From: Lotus japonicus
Lineage: Eukaryota > Streptophyta > Magnoliopsida > Fabales > Fabaceae
DNA: 64,000 nt
Direction: 5' to 3'
NCBI RefSeq assembly: GCF_012489685.1
Contig: NC_080041.1
Coordinates: 23,921,780-23,985,779 of the forward strand
The first letter of the stretch is position 1; each line of letters begins with the position of its first letter. The notes under the pieces were generated by a model. That model had not been told where the DNA came from and did not search any database. It saw only the letters and a list, made by a program, of their open reading frames with translations. Position numbers and translations under genes: made by a program. Shown piece by piece: positions 21,748 to 31,485 of the stretch.

Positions 21748-24295
21748 ATGGCTTCAAACCCTACCTCCCCTAATCACTCTTCTTCCTCCTCCGAAAGCGA
21801 CCCTGACTCCACCGCTGCCGGCGGCCTCCGTTTAGAGGTTCCGGAGATCCCAGCTCACCGACTACAAACCTACGCCACTCTGCCCCTTCCAGTCCAAGTA
21901 GCCCCTAAACACGAGGCTATAGATCAACCTTCCATCTTCCAAGATAGCGATCCCATTGTGCAATTCGTGAACTCCCTGGGTGGCTTGTCCAATGACGATG
22001 AGTTTAACGCCAAACTCAGGATCTGGGTTTGCAGTCCCGGGGATCGCCCCTGGCTTCACAAGCCAGACGGCGACGTAAAGAGATCCCATTTTTTCTTTGC
22101 GTACGAATACATGTTTAGCGAGCTTGGAATCAGGCTTCCTTTCTCGCCCTTTGTCCAAACCGTCCTCCGCGACATCAACGCGGCTCCCTGTCAACTCCAC
22201 CCTAACGCCTGGGCCTTCATTCGATGTTTTGAAATCCTAAGCGCCGCTGTCGGCATCGCCCCATCCCCCACCAGTTTCTTCTACCTTTACGACGTCGACC
22301 CCAAGTCCATCAAAAACAAAGGATGGATTTCCTTGAAGGCCCGAGCCGGCCGGAAGTGTTTGCATCCCCACAAAAGTAACGCGAAGTCCTCTTTCGCACG
22401 AAAGTACTTCCGTGTGGCGGTTCATCCCGCCTACCCAGAAGCATTCACCCTCAGAGACGGGACCGCCCTCTTTCCTCTTTACTGGACAGAGAAGCCCAAC
22501 GGGATCACCGATCCTTCAGAGGATTCCTTGTCCGCCAACGATAAAGCCTTTCTTAATCTCCTTGCCCCACTTCCCATCCTTGACTGCACAACAGTCCTTG
22601 AGGGCGCTGACCTCTCAAGAACTCCCAAATACTTAGGTTGCCCATAGCTCACTTTTATTACTGACATTTCCTTTCTCGACTCCTATGTTATCACTGATCG
22701 TTTTTTTTTTTATTGTTACAGAAGATATGAATTTCACGAACGCCGAGCTCCTGAAGGCCCGCGAGAGGAGAATGGCTCGCTTTTCCCCAAAATTCAACAC
22801 TGAGGGCGACGCGAAAAAACGGGGCGGTGCTGAGAACCAAGCCGAGAGCACCAAAGCTCCCAAGAGGAGAAGATTGACCAAAGCCTCCTCCAACGCCGGC
22901 ACATCCAACCCTGGCGCTCAGCCCACCACTGCTGCTGCGCCTAAAGGCAAAAATGTCGCTGAAGCCTCTGTCGCCGCAGCTACCGAGCCAACCGCCGTAC
23001 CGTCTTCTTCTCCTGCCTCCGCCGGTGCGACCGCTGCTGCTGCCGCTGAGTCCTCTATTGGCGCCACAGTCGCCTCCGCCGGCGTTAACGCCACAAAAGC
23101 TGCTGCATCTTCCGACACTCCTATTGGAGATAAGGAAAAAGAAAATGAAACCCCAAAGTCTCCTCCTCGCCAAGATGCGCCTCCTAGCCCGCCCTCAATA
23201 CATGATGCGGGCTCCATGCCTTCCCCGCCTCATCAAGGGGAAAAATCCTGTCCTGGCGCTGCCACTACCTCTGAAGCAGCTCAAATTGAACAAGCCCCTG
23301 CTCCTGAGGTCGGTTCTTCAAGCTACTATAATATGCTCCCCAACGCCATTGAACCCTCAGAATTCTTACTTGCTGGTCTCAACCGTGACGTTATAGAAAA
23401 AGAAGTTTTGAGTCAGGGCCTGAATGTCACCAAGGAGGAGACTCTTGCTTGCCTCCTACGCGCTGGGTGCATCTTTGCTCACACGTTTGAGAAGTTCAAT
23501 GCCGCCAACGTTGAAGCTGAGCGGTTGAAGGCCGAAAGTGCTAAGCATCAAGAAGCCGCCGCTGCTTGGGAAAAACGTTTCGACAAACTGGCGACGCAGG
23601 CAGGAAAAGACAAAGTCTATGCCGACAAGATGATTGGCACGGCGGGGATTAAAATCGGCGAGCTGGAGGATCAGCTGGCGCTGATGAAGGAAGAAACAGA
23701 TGAGCTTGATGCAAGCCTTCAAGCTTGCAAGAAGGAAAAAGAGCAAGCTGAGAAGGACTTGATCGCCCGAGGCGAGGCGCTGATTGCTAAGGAGTCAGAG
23801 CTTGCCATACTGTGCGCTGAGCTGGAGTTAGTGAAAAAGGCGTTGGCAGAGCAAGAGAAAAAGTCTGCGGAGTCCTTGGCCTTGGCGAAATCTGACATGG
23901 AGGCGGTGATGCAGGCTACGTCCGAGGAGATCAAGAAAGCGACCGAAACTCATGCCGAGGCCCTCGCCACGAAAGATGCTGAAATTGCTTCCCAACTAGC
24001 AAAGATCAAAAGTCTAGAGGACGAGCTGGCGACGGAGAAGGCCAAAGCCATTGAGGCGAGGGAACAAGCCGCTGACATCGCCCTTGACAACCGCGAGCGC
24101 GGTTTCTACCTCGCCAAAGACCAGGCCCAACATTTGTACCCGAACTTTGACTTTAGCGCCATGGGAGTAATGAAAGAGATAACCGCCGCAGGACTGGTTG
24201 GTCCCGACGATCCTCCCCTGATTGACCAAAACCTCTGGACAGCGACTGAAGAAGAAGAGGAAGAAGAAGAACAGGAGAAAGAAAACAATGAATAA
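21748..24295 (+). CDS. Antisense ORF of Tat-lineage retrotransposon, 820 aa, two exons
   Basis: Exons are 21748-22636 and 22722-24295. The 85-bp intron starts GTTGCC, ends TTACAG, and splices K-Y-L-E-D-M in frame. Start choice: the first ATG of a natural N-terminus ('MASNPTSPNHSSSSSESDPD'); the open frame extends back to 21118 but overlaps the TATA box. Residues about 115-185 ('FFAYEYMFSELGIRLPFSPF', 'LHPNAWAFIRCFEIL') match the 'putative gypsy type transposon' domain (Pfam PF04195, recalled, not searched). Next come a basic Lys/Arg stretch, an Ala/Pro/Ser-rich linker (about 330-450), a long coiled coil (about 553-750) and an acidic Glu-rich tail. Proteins of this kind are encoded antisense in Tat-lineage elements; their role is unknown. 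No stop or frameshift is seen, which suggests selection or youth. Confidence 0.85.
22637..22721 (+). other. Intron of the antisense ORF
   Basis: The donor is TTAG|GTTGCC. A T-rich tract (22701-22712) precedes the acceptor TTACAG|AAGATA. The unspliced reading frame stops at TAG 22645-22647, so splicing is needed to join the PF04195-like part to the coiled-coil part. The two exon frames match exactly (889 + 1574 nt, a multiple of three). Confidence 0.82.
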
Positions 24296-25093
24296 TGTAA
24301 TTTTTAACATTACTTTTATCTTTTACTGTCACCTTGTAGTGTACTTTTCCGCCATTCGTCTATGTTTAAGCAACCTTTCGCCATAGCTTTTTATATCGCC
24401 GTTGGATATGTTGTAAGTCATATTGGAATGCTTTCGCCGTACACTACTCGCCTCGCCTTCCCTCCTATTCATTCGCCGACCTTATATCTTGCGCTATTTT
24501 TCACGCGTCATATGATTGAATTACGCCTAACGATTTCGTGCGTTAATTTTAACTAGGACTTGTTGCTTGGTATTCCACCACCAAGACTTTAGACGTTTTT
24601 TCCCTAATAGGAAGAAACGGCCTCCATTCTCGAGGACTTCGCCCGGGGCTTTTCCCGCTCGGGGCTTACAATGCTTGGATCCCAATGGCCATTTGGGGGT
24701 CCCAAGACTTTTGCCTAGTTAACGGCGCTCGTCGTATTCTGGCGAGACTTACCCAGCACATCGTTTACGGGACCGGCGATCACGTCAGACTTTCCGGAGG
24801 GTGATTCCCAGGCGTCAAAGGCCATTTGTGGAATCGCCACAACCTTCAGGGTTCCAGCAAGCCCCTTTGGGGATCAAGCTTGTCCCACTTAGTGATCGCC
24901 GTAATTCTTTATGTCGATCGGCAATTCCGATCGTCAGGGAATCCCTGGAATTTTTTGGACACGAATTTCGTGAATTTTCGTCTTATTTTATTGATTTGTC
25001 GTTGCAGTACATTGGACAATTTGAAAACACTTCGGAAAATCTTAAAGATATCTGGCTCCGGCGATTCCGACTTGTTCACTTTCTCGCCTGCAA
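24296..25093. other. Spacer between convergent genes of the Tat-like element
   Basis: Antisense ORF and pol converge here. The sequence is non-coding, with CG-rich patches ('gcccggggcttttcccgctc' near 24640) and balanced composition. It should hold the polyadenylation signals of both transcripts; none is unambiguous by eye. Confidence 0.5.
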
Positions 25094-26800
25094 TCAACTA
25101 TAAAAGTAGCGCAAGCTCAAACCATTGAACGATCGAGGTAACCGCCTCCCATCAAGCTCTTCTAAGTGATAGGCCCCATTACCAAGAACTTTAATAATGC
25201 GGTAGGGCCCTTCCCAGTTGGGAGTAAGCTTGTTCCCCGGGGCTCCCGATCGCCACTTGAGGACCAGGTCGCCAACCTGCATATCTCGGACGCGAACCCT
25301 GCTGTTGAACTTTGCCGCCACGCGCTGCTTCATCGCTGTTTCCCGAATGTGCGCCTCGTCGCGCGTTTCCGACAAAAGGTCCAGCTCCACCGCCATGTTG
25401 GCCTCATTTTCCTCTTCAAAACCTGGTCGAGTCCGCCATGTAAAGTTGTCAATCTCCACCGGCAACATGGCATCTACCCCATAGGTCATTCTAAAGGGGG
25501 TTTCCCTTGTAGTAGATTGCTCGGTGGTGTTGTACGACCACAGCACCGCCGGAAGTTCATCCAACCAAGCTCCCTTAGCCTCCGCGAGCCGTCGTCTTAG
25601 TCCTCGTAGGATTACCCTGTTTGCAGATTCCACCTGCCCGTTCGTCTGCGGATGCATAACAGAGGCGAACCTCATCTGTATGCCCATTTCCTTGCAGAAC
25701 TCCCTTGTTTGACTGCTTGAAAACTGGGTCCCATTGTCAGATACGATCGCCCTTGGGATCCCGAACCTGCAAACAATACGCTTCCAGTAGAAATTGACTA
25801 TCTTTGCAGAAGTAATCTTGGCCAAGGGTTCAGCCTCAATCCACTTAGTGAAGTAGTCCACCGCCACCAATATAAACTTCATTTGTGCCCTGGCGGTCGG
25901 GAAAGGTCCAACTAAGTCCACACCCCACATGGCGAAAGGCCACGGGGCGCTCATCGTTACCAACTCCTTTGGCGGTGCCTTAGACAAATCCGCGAACACT
26001 TGACACTCCTTGCACTGCTTCACGAAGTCCATACAATATTTCCTGAGGGTGGGCCAGTAAAAACCCGCCCTCAACACTTTGCAAGCCAAAGACCTTCCCC
26101 CGATGTGGCTCGCGCACACTCCTTCATGTACTTCAGACATTATCGCTTCGTACTTCTCTGGCGATACACATTTCAACAATGGCGTCGAGAAACCACGGCG
26201 ATACAAGTGTCCGTCAATGAGAGTATAGTGACTCGCCTCCCGCTGCTGCTCCTTCGTGCATTGCTCCACTTCTGCCGGGTCCCCCGCCAAGATAGATATT
26301 ATGGGATCCATCCATGTTCTCCCTCTGTTTACGCAGGACATGAGCTCGCCTTCGATGCTTGGGTACGCCAGCGTTTCCTGAATCACACTTTTGTTATTGC
26401 CGGGCTTCCGCGTGCTCGCCAGTTTGGCTAGCGCGTCCGCCCGCTGATTTTCTGCCCGAGGAACGTACTCCACCACGACCTCTTGAAAGAGTGTCATCAA
26501 ATACCGTACCCGCTCAAGGTACTTGATCAGATTAGGATCTTTGACCTGGAAAGTTCCCTTCACTTGATTCTCCACCAATTGTGAGTCCGTTCTTATCAAC
26601 AAACTCCTGATCTTCACTTCCCGCGCCAACTTCAATCCGGCGATGAGAGCTTCATATTCTGCTTGGTTGTTCGTTGCTTTGAACTCGAATTTCAGGGATT
26701 GCTCCAACACTAGTTCCCCCGGCCCTTCTAACGTTACTCCCGCGCCGCTGCCACTACTATTGGAGGATCCATCCACGAAGAGAGTCCACTGAGTGTCCAC
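25094..26800 (-). CDS. Tat-type pol, second part: RNase H and integrase
   Basis: About 568 codons. The N-terminal 140 residues are a second RNase H domain ('LFVDGSSNSSGSGAGV', 'NNQAEYEALIAGLKLA', 'IRTDSQLVENQV'). An HHCC-type zinc region follows ('HEGVCASHIGGR' ... 'CKECQ'), then the integrase core with its catalytic triad: D in 'WGVDLVGPF', D in 'IVSDNGTQFSS', E in 'NGQVESANR'. The C-terminus carries 'GDLVLKW' and 'WEGPYRI'. Integrase joins the cDNA to host DNA. The frame is +1 relative to the upstream gag-RT frame, and no ATG is obvious at the start. It was presumably made as one polyprotein with the upstream frame, so a single-base indel or a frameshift event lies near 26795-26805. Confidence 0.93.
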   Translation of the reverse strand: MDTQWTLFVDGSSNSSGSGAGVTLEGPGELVLEQSLKFEFKATNNQAEYEALIAGLKLAREVKIRSLLIRTDSQLVENQVKGTFQVKDPNLIKYLERVRYLMTLFQEVVVEYVPRAENQRADALAKLASTRKPGNNKSVIQETLAYPSIEGELMSCVNRGRTWMDPIISILAGDPAEVEQCTKEQQREASHYTLIDGHLYRRGFSTPLLKCVSPEKYEAIMSEVHEGVCASHIGGRSLACKVLRAGFYWPTLRKYCMDFVKQCKECQVFADLSKAPPKELVTMSAPWPFAMWGVDLVGPFPTARAQMKFILVAVDYFTKWIEAEPLAKITSAKIVNFYWKRIVCRFGIPRAIVSDNGTQFSSSQTREFCKEMGIQMRFASVMHPQTNGQVESANRVILRGLRRRLAEAKGAWLDELPAVLWSYNTTEQSTTRETPFRMTYGVDAMLPVEIDNFTWRTRPGFEEENEANMAVELDLLSETRDEAHIRETAMKQRVAAKFNSRVRVRDMQVGDLVLKWRSGAPGNKLTPNWEGPYRIIKVLGNGAYHLEELDGRRLPRSFNGLSLRYFYS

Positions 26801-29800
26801 TCTTTCAACTCGACCACAAAGTCAGCTAGTGACTGCGCACCAACCGTGCCCCGCTTATCGTATTGCAAACCATACTCTGACAATTCAACCGACCAGGCGA
26901 CCAATCTACCTGATAAATCCGGTTTTTGTAATACTTGCCTCAAGGGCAAATCCGTCCGCACCTTCACGGGAAAACTCTGAAAATAAGGTCTCAACCGCCG
27001 GGCGGTGACGAGGACCGCCAGCGCCGCCTTCTCAATTTTCTGATATCTGACCTCCGCGCCCTGGAGTGTGTGACTAACAAAATAAACAATTCGATGCTCG
27101 CCATCTATCTCCTGCAACATCACGGAACTCAGAGCACTATCGCTCACAGCAAAATACAAATGCAGCGGGTGTCCCTGTATTGGTTTCGACAAGATCGGCG
27201 GTGACGATAGGAGTTCCTTGAGGCGAACGAAAGCTTCCTCACACTCCGCCGTCCACTCGAATACGACATTCTTGCGAAGACACTTGAAAAAAGGAAAAGA
27301 TCTGTCACCAGACTTGGGAAGGAACCGAGATAAAGCTGCTATTCGCCCCGTCAAACGTTGGACCTCTTTCACATTGGAAGGGCTTTTCATCTGCTGAATC
27401 GCCTTGCATTTTTCTGGGTTTATCTCGATTCCTCTGGATGTGATCATGAATCCCAAAAACTTGCCCCCCTGAACACCAAAAGAGCATTTCTCCGGATTGA
27501 GGCGCATACTGTGCTTCCTTATTTCGCCAAATGCTTCCTCCAGATCTTGATGATGGTCTAAACCTCGTACTGATTTAACAATCATGTCATCAACGTAAAC
27601 CTCCATGTTTCTTCCCACCTGCCTAGCAAAAACCCTATCCATCAATCTTTGGTAGGTAGCCCCAGCGTTCTTTAGTCCAAACGGCATGGTGCGATAGCAA
27701 TAATTGACTCTGGCAGTCATAAAAGCCGTTTTGTCCTCGTCTGCCGGGTGCATGCGGATTTGATGATAGCCAGAATAAGCATCCATCAAGCTAAGCAGTT
27801 CGTTGCCCGAGGCACCATCAACAAGGCTATCGATGCTGGGAAGGGGATACGAATCTTTTGGACATGCTTTGTTTAAGTCTGTGTAATCTACACACATTCG
27901 CCATTTCCCGTTCGCCTTCTTCACCATTACGACGTTTGCCAACCACGTCGGATACTTCACTTCCCTGATGAACTCTGCCGCCAACAACTTGTCGACCTCC
28001 TGTTGCACCGCCTTCCCTTTGTCGCCACCCAAGCGCCTCCTAAGTTGTGAAACTGGCTTGACACTTGGATTCAATGCTAACCGATGGCATATGAAATTTG
28101 GATCAATTCCAGGCATGTCTTTGCAGCTCCAAGCAAACAAGTCTAAGTTCTCCCCAAGCAGTTTTGTCAGGCGCGTCTCCTGCTCTTCCGTCAGTCTGGT
28201 CCCAATCTTCAAAGTGCGATCGCCAAACTTTAGCGCCTTCGTTTCCTCAATTGGCGTGGGCCTATTTACTCGCCCCTCGCCCCGGGGATCAAGATTTTCA
28301 TCCGAAGCTTCGATTTCATAACATCTATGACCAACCAACGCACTCTTCTTGCCGTACAAGTTAAGGCAATTATTGTAACACTCCCTCGCCATCTTCTGGT
28401 CCACTTTCAGCTTTCCCACCTTTCCACTGCTTAGCGGATACTTGACCGCCAAGTGGGCTGTCGAAATTACAGCACAAAGGCGATTCAACGTATTTCGCCC
28501 AATGATGACATTGTAGGATGCTACCACCTGGAGAACCAGATACCTTACCTTCAAAACCCTAGCACACTCGTCTTCCCCAAATATTGTGTCTAGATCAATG
28601 TATCCCCGCACCATTACTTGCTCCCCCGCGAAACCTACCAAGGTTCCCGCGTATGGAGTTAGATCATTGTCAGTTAGTCCCAACTTGTCAAATGCATCAC
28701 CATAGATAATATCAGCCGAACTACCCTGATCCAGGAGTACCCTTCTAATGTTGAAACTGTTCATCCTTAACTGCACCACAATCGGGTCGTCCTTATGAGG
28801 CTTTATCCCCTCAAAGTCCGCCATCGAGATTGTTATGTCAGGGTGTACGAATCCAAAAGCGACCTCATGAACGGAATTTACGGCACGAACATGGCGTTTA
28901 CGCGCCGCGTGAGTGTCGCCACCGCCGCCAAATCCCCCGGCGATGGTGTTGATGGTCCCGACGGGCGGTCCTGAGTGTCGAGCGAACGTGTCATCAGCCC
29001 CTTTTGTGGCGATAGCCGCTGATTCTTGATTTTTCTTGCCCTTAGTGTCCGCTCGCTCCTCCTCCCGCTTGTGCGCTTTGTTTTGATCGCCTCCATTGCG
29101 CCACTGGCCTTGACGATTTCCTTGATATCCCGCCCGAATCAACTTGTCAATCTCCCGCTGCAAAGTCCAACAGTCATCCGTATCATGCCCGGCGGACCGG
29201 TGGAACTCGCACCACTTCTTGGGATTGGCGTCCCGTGGCTGATACTTTGGGGCCTCCGGCTCATCCACTAGATTTGCGTCGCTTGCCCCTCGGAGCGTAT
29301 CCGATACATCTGTGTTCATCACCATATCAGTTTCCTCCCGCTGGCGATGAGACTTAGATTGCCAAGGCCGACGTTGTTCATAATCATCGCGCCGTGGATA
29401 CAACTGTTCCTTGGTCGGTTTGAATACCGACTTCCCCTTACCCGGCCTCTGCTGTTTGCCTTCCCCCTTATCTTCGCCGCTCCTATCTTTTTTCACGCGC
29501 TTGGGCGACGTGTCGCCCTTTTCCAACTTCGCGCGCTTTCTTTTGAAAGCGTCGTCCTCCTCGTCGAGAATATAAGTGCTGGCACGAGCACGCATCTCTC
29601 CCATCGAGCGCGCCGGCTTACGTGTCAATTTGCTGTTCAACCCTCCCGGCAGCAAACCGTTTTTAAATGCTAAAGCACAAGCTCGAGGCTCCTCGTCCTC
29701 TACCTTTACCGACGCCGCGCTATACCTTGCCATGTACTCTTTCAGTGACTCCCCTTCCTGCTGGCGAATATTGTATAGGTCATTGATTGTCACCGGCTGA

Positions 29801-30444
29801 TTCTTATTTGCCGAGAATTGCACTAGAAACTTGGATGAGAAGTCTCTGAAATTTGAAATCGATCCACGCGGCAAAGTTGTGAACCACGCCATCGCCGTCG
29901 ATTTGAACGTCGATGGAAACATCCTGCACTTCACCGCATCTGACGCCGCAATTATCACCATCTTCGTATTAAAATACAGAAGATGATCTTTCGGATCGGA
30001 ATCTCCGCTGTAAGAATCCAGAACTAACGTTTTCATGTTATCCGGAATCACCACATTCTCAACATCTTCCGAGAACGGACGGAACTCAGCCACGGAGTCT
30101 GCTTCTCTGCTTCCATCATCTCGCTGCTCGCGACGGTAGAAATCTAACTGAGCCTGTAGATGCTCATTCCGCTGCTGGATGTTGCCAATACTGCGCATCA
30201 AATGGCGCCATTGCTCCTGTGTCACCGCCGGCTGTTGCTCCGGAGCAGGTGAATTCTCTGGTGAGCGCTCCAGAGATCCCACCTGTGAAGGCGATGGAGG
30301 AGGTGGTGGTGATGGAAGAGGAGAAGGCGACTGTACTCCTGTCGTTCGTACCGGAGAATCCAGGTCCACACGATGAGGCCGCCGAGGCGGCGAAATCCGC
30401 TGTCGCATTGGTGAATGATGCTGCCTCCTGCGTCGAGTCTCCAT
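26734..30444 (-). CDS. Tat-type gag-protease-reverse transcriptase-RNase H polyprotein
   Basis: I start it at the Met of 'METRRRRQHHSPMRQ' (30444); the open frame extends back 16 codons to 30492. Gag core is roughly residues 100-270 ('FSGDSDPKDHL'-like region, 'AMAWFTTLPRGSI', 'FSANKNQPVTI'). A zinc-knuckle-like 'WCEFHRSAGHDTDDCW' is near 420. The protease site is 'LLDQGSSADIIYG' near 570, with D-Q-G in place of D-S/T-G. RT is about 780-1000 with 'MPFGLKNAGATYQRLMDRVF' and catalytic 'YVDDMIVKS'; RNase H is about 1080-1210. True homology ends near 26800 at 'LADFVVELKE'; the last about 20 codons are out-of-frame read-through. It replicates the element in cytoplasmic particles. The D-Q-G protease variant deserves a check. 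Confidence 0.93.
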   Translation of the reverse strand: METRRRRQHHSPMRQRISPPRRPHRVDLDSPVRTTGVQSPSPLPSPPPPPSPSQVGSLERSPENSPAPEQQPAVTQEQWRHLMRSIGNIQQRNEHLQAQLDFYRREQRDDGSREADSVAEFRPFSEDVENVVIPDNMKTLVLDSYSGDSDPKDHLLYFNTKMVIIAASDAVKCRMFPSTFKSTAMAWFTTLPRGSISNFRDFSSKFLVQFSANKNQPVTINDLYNIRQQEGESLKEYMARYSAASVKVEDEEPRACALAFKNGLLPGGLNSKLTRKPARSMGEMRARASTYILDEEDDAFKRKRAKLEKGDTSPKRVKKDRSGEDKGEGKQQRPGKGKSVFKPTKEQLYPRRDDYEQRRPWQSKSHRQREETDMVMNTDVSDTLRGASDANLVDEPEAPKYQPRDANPKKWCEFHRSAGHDTDDCWTLQREIDKLIRAGYQGNRQGQWRNGGDQNKAHKREEERADTKGKKNQESAAIATKGADDTFARHSGPPVGTINTIAGGFGGGGDTHAARKRHVRAVNSVHEVAFGFVHPDITISMADFEGIKPHKDDPIVVQLRMNSFNIRRVLLDQGSSADIIYGDAFDKLGLTDNDLTPYAGTLVGFAGEQVMVRGYIDLDTIFGEDECARVLKVRYLVLQVVASYNVIIGRNTLNRLCAVISTAHLAVKYPLSSGKVGKLKVDQKMARECYNNCLNLYGKKSALVGHRCYEIEASDENLDPRGEGRVNRPTPIEETKALKFGDRTLKIGTRLTEEQETRLTKLLGENLDLFAWSCKDMPGIDPNFICHRLALNPSVKPVSQLRRRLGGDKGKAVQQEVDKLLAAEFIREVKYPTWLANVVMVKKANGKWRMCVDYTDLNKACPKDSYPLPSIDSLVDGASGNELLSLMDAYSGYHQIRMHPADEDKTAFMTARVNYCYRTMPFGLKNAGATYQRLMDRVFARQVGRNMEVYVDDMIVKSVRGLDHHQDLEEAFGEIRKHSMRLNPEKCSFGVQGGKFLGFMITSRGIEINPEKCKAIQQMKSPSNVKEVQRLTGRIAALSRFLPKSGDRSFPFFKCLRKNVVFEWTAECEEAFVRLKELLSSPPILSKPIQGHPLHLYFAVSDSALSSVMLQEIDGEHRIVYFVSHTLQGAEVRYQKIEKAALAVLVTARRLRPYFQSFPVKVRTDLPLRQVLQKPDLSGRLVAWSVELSEYGLQYDKRGTVGAQSLADFVVELKEWTLSGLSSWMDPPIVVAAARE

Positions 30445-30583
30445 CCAAACCAGAAACGATGCAAACTCGATCGGAGAACCAACACTAGTCACAGAATTAA
30501 AATCAGAAAACTAGAGAATTGCCTAATCACAATCAGAGATAACTTCATGCACAATCAATCCACGTGAATGGGAGGGGTTCGGT

Positions 30584-30601
30584 CCCCACAGACGGCGCCA
30601 A
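30584..30601 (-). promoter_or_regulatory. Primer-binding site of the Tat-like element
   Basis: Read on the minus strand, directly after the 5' LTR comes 'TTTGGCGCCGTCTGTGGGGA'. The first 10 or so bases (TGGCGCCGT) fit the Asp-tRNA-type site, and the rest departs from the canonical GTTGCCGGGGA seen in the element at 42701-47723. It could be a variant Asp site or another tRNA. Confidence 0.7.
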
Positions 30602-30602
30602 A

Positions 30603-30882
30603 TGTTCTAGGAATGGACATTGAAGAGAGGCATAGTACCTAGAGGTAGAGGGATTGTGCCAAGAGAGAGTGAGAATGAGAGAGAGTGCTGAATTTCAAGT
30701 GTTCTTTCATCAAATGAGCCAAAAGTCCCATCCAATTGATAACTACCTCCTATTTATAGAGCTTGGGTACTACCTATTGGGCCAATTGGGCCTCCGAGGT
30801 CAAGGCCCAACTGAAGGCCAGGGCCCCGCCTCAGGGCGGGATACATGCTGGGCGTTGCCCCTCTAGGGGCTCGCCCAGTCCA
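30603..30882 (-). repeat. 5' LTR of the Tat-like element
   Basis: 280 bp, TG...CA ends, followed by TSD copy gcact at 30883-30887. It carries the promoter for gag-pol transcription leftward. It is unusually short for a Tat-lineage element, where LTRs are often much longer. Confidence 0.95.
30750..30759 (-). promoter_or_regulatory. TATA box of the 5' LTR
   Basis: The minus strand reads 'GCTCTATAAATAGGAGG', an excellent plant TATA context, and it is conserved in both LTRs. Transcription of gag-pol would begin about 30 bp further left, near 30720, giving an R-U5 of about 115 bp. Confidence 0.65.
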
Positions 30883-31217
30883 GCACTAAATTGCTTTCTT
30901 TTTCCCTTCTTATTGAACATATACTTTAGGCTTTGCATGTCTTAAGGAAATGATATGATTAATTAGTACAGTGCCCCTTTGTAATTTTTAGAATTTTATT
31001 TGTAATTTATAATTTATATTGAAGTTTGTAATGAAACATATATTTAATTAAAGGCTAACAGCTGCATTCACAAGGACGCATATTTGAAACTTTTTGTTTA
31101 AATGTGAACAATCTCACACTAGTTAAATTAGTGTTTGATGAATATTTAAGGAATTTTTAAATAGAGATAAAATTAATTGATCGAATTTAAATTTCATTGA
31201 AATTTATATATCACTTA

Positions 31218-31483
31218 CTCCCTCCGTTCCTATTTAACTGTCTAGGAAGAGAAGAAACACACATATTAAGGAGTGCAATTAATTTTGTTACTTTTCATAA
31301 AAGTATTATTTGATTTCCTATTTCACCCTTTAAAATGTATATTATATTTCCTCATTTATTGTTCATGCAATGACATTTATCGGAAAAACATTATTTAATG
31401 CTCTCTTGAAATTCTAAGTGGACAGATATATAGAAACAAAATTTTTTTCTTTAAAGTGGACAATTAATAAGGAATAGAGGGAG
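31218..31483. mobile_element. Stowaway-like MITE (copy 1)
   Basis: 266 bp with 'ctccctccgttcctattt' at the left and the near complement '...aataaggaatagagggag' at the right, flanked by TA on both sides (31216-31217 and 31484-31485). CTCCCTCCGT termini with a TA duplication are the Stowaway (Tc1/mariner) signature. The element at 60199-60463 is the same family along its full length. It is non-coding. Confidence 0.9.
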
Positions 31484-31485
31484 TA

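Larger units (their letters stand above)
20591..30882 (-). mobile_element. Ty3 Tat-lineage LTR retrotransposon, 10.3 kb, young
   Basis: Two 280-bp LTRs (20591-20870 and 30603-30882) differ at only two positions that I can see. The perfect 5-bp TSD gcact lies at 20586-20590 and 30883-30887. Gag-protease-RT-RNase H and then a second RNase H plus integrase lie on the minus strand, so the 5' LTR is the right one. A second RNase H before integrase is the hallmark of the Tat group (Tat/Ogre/Retand). A spliced gene on the opposite strand (21748-24295) fills the space between pol and the 3' LTR, as in other Tat-lineage elements with extra ORFs. Apart from one frame change near 26800 it looks intact, and it may have moved recently. 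Confidence 0.95.

Noticed and set aside
22691..23217. Overlapping minus-strand frames antisense to the Tat-type antisense ORF
   Set aside because: They are shadows of the GC-rich coding strand; the plus frame has splice sites and a known domain.
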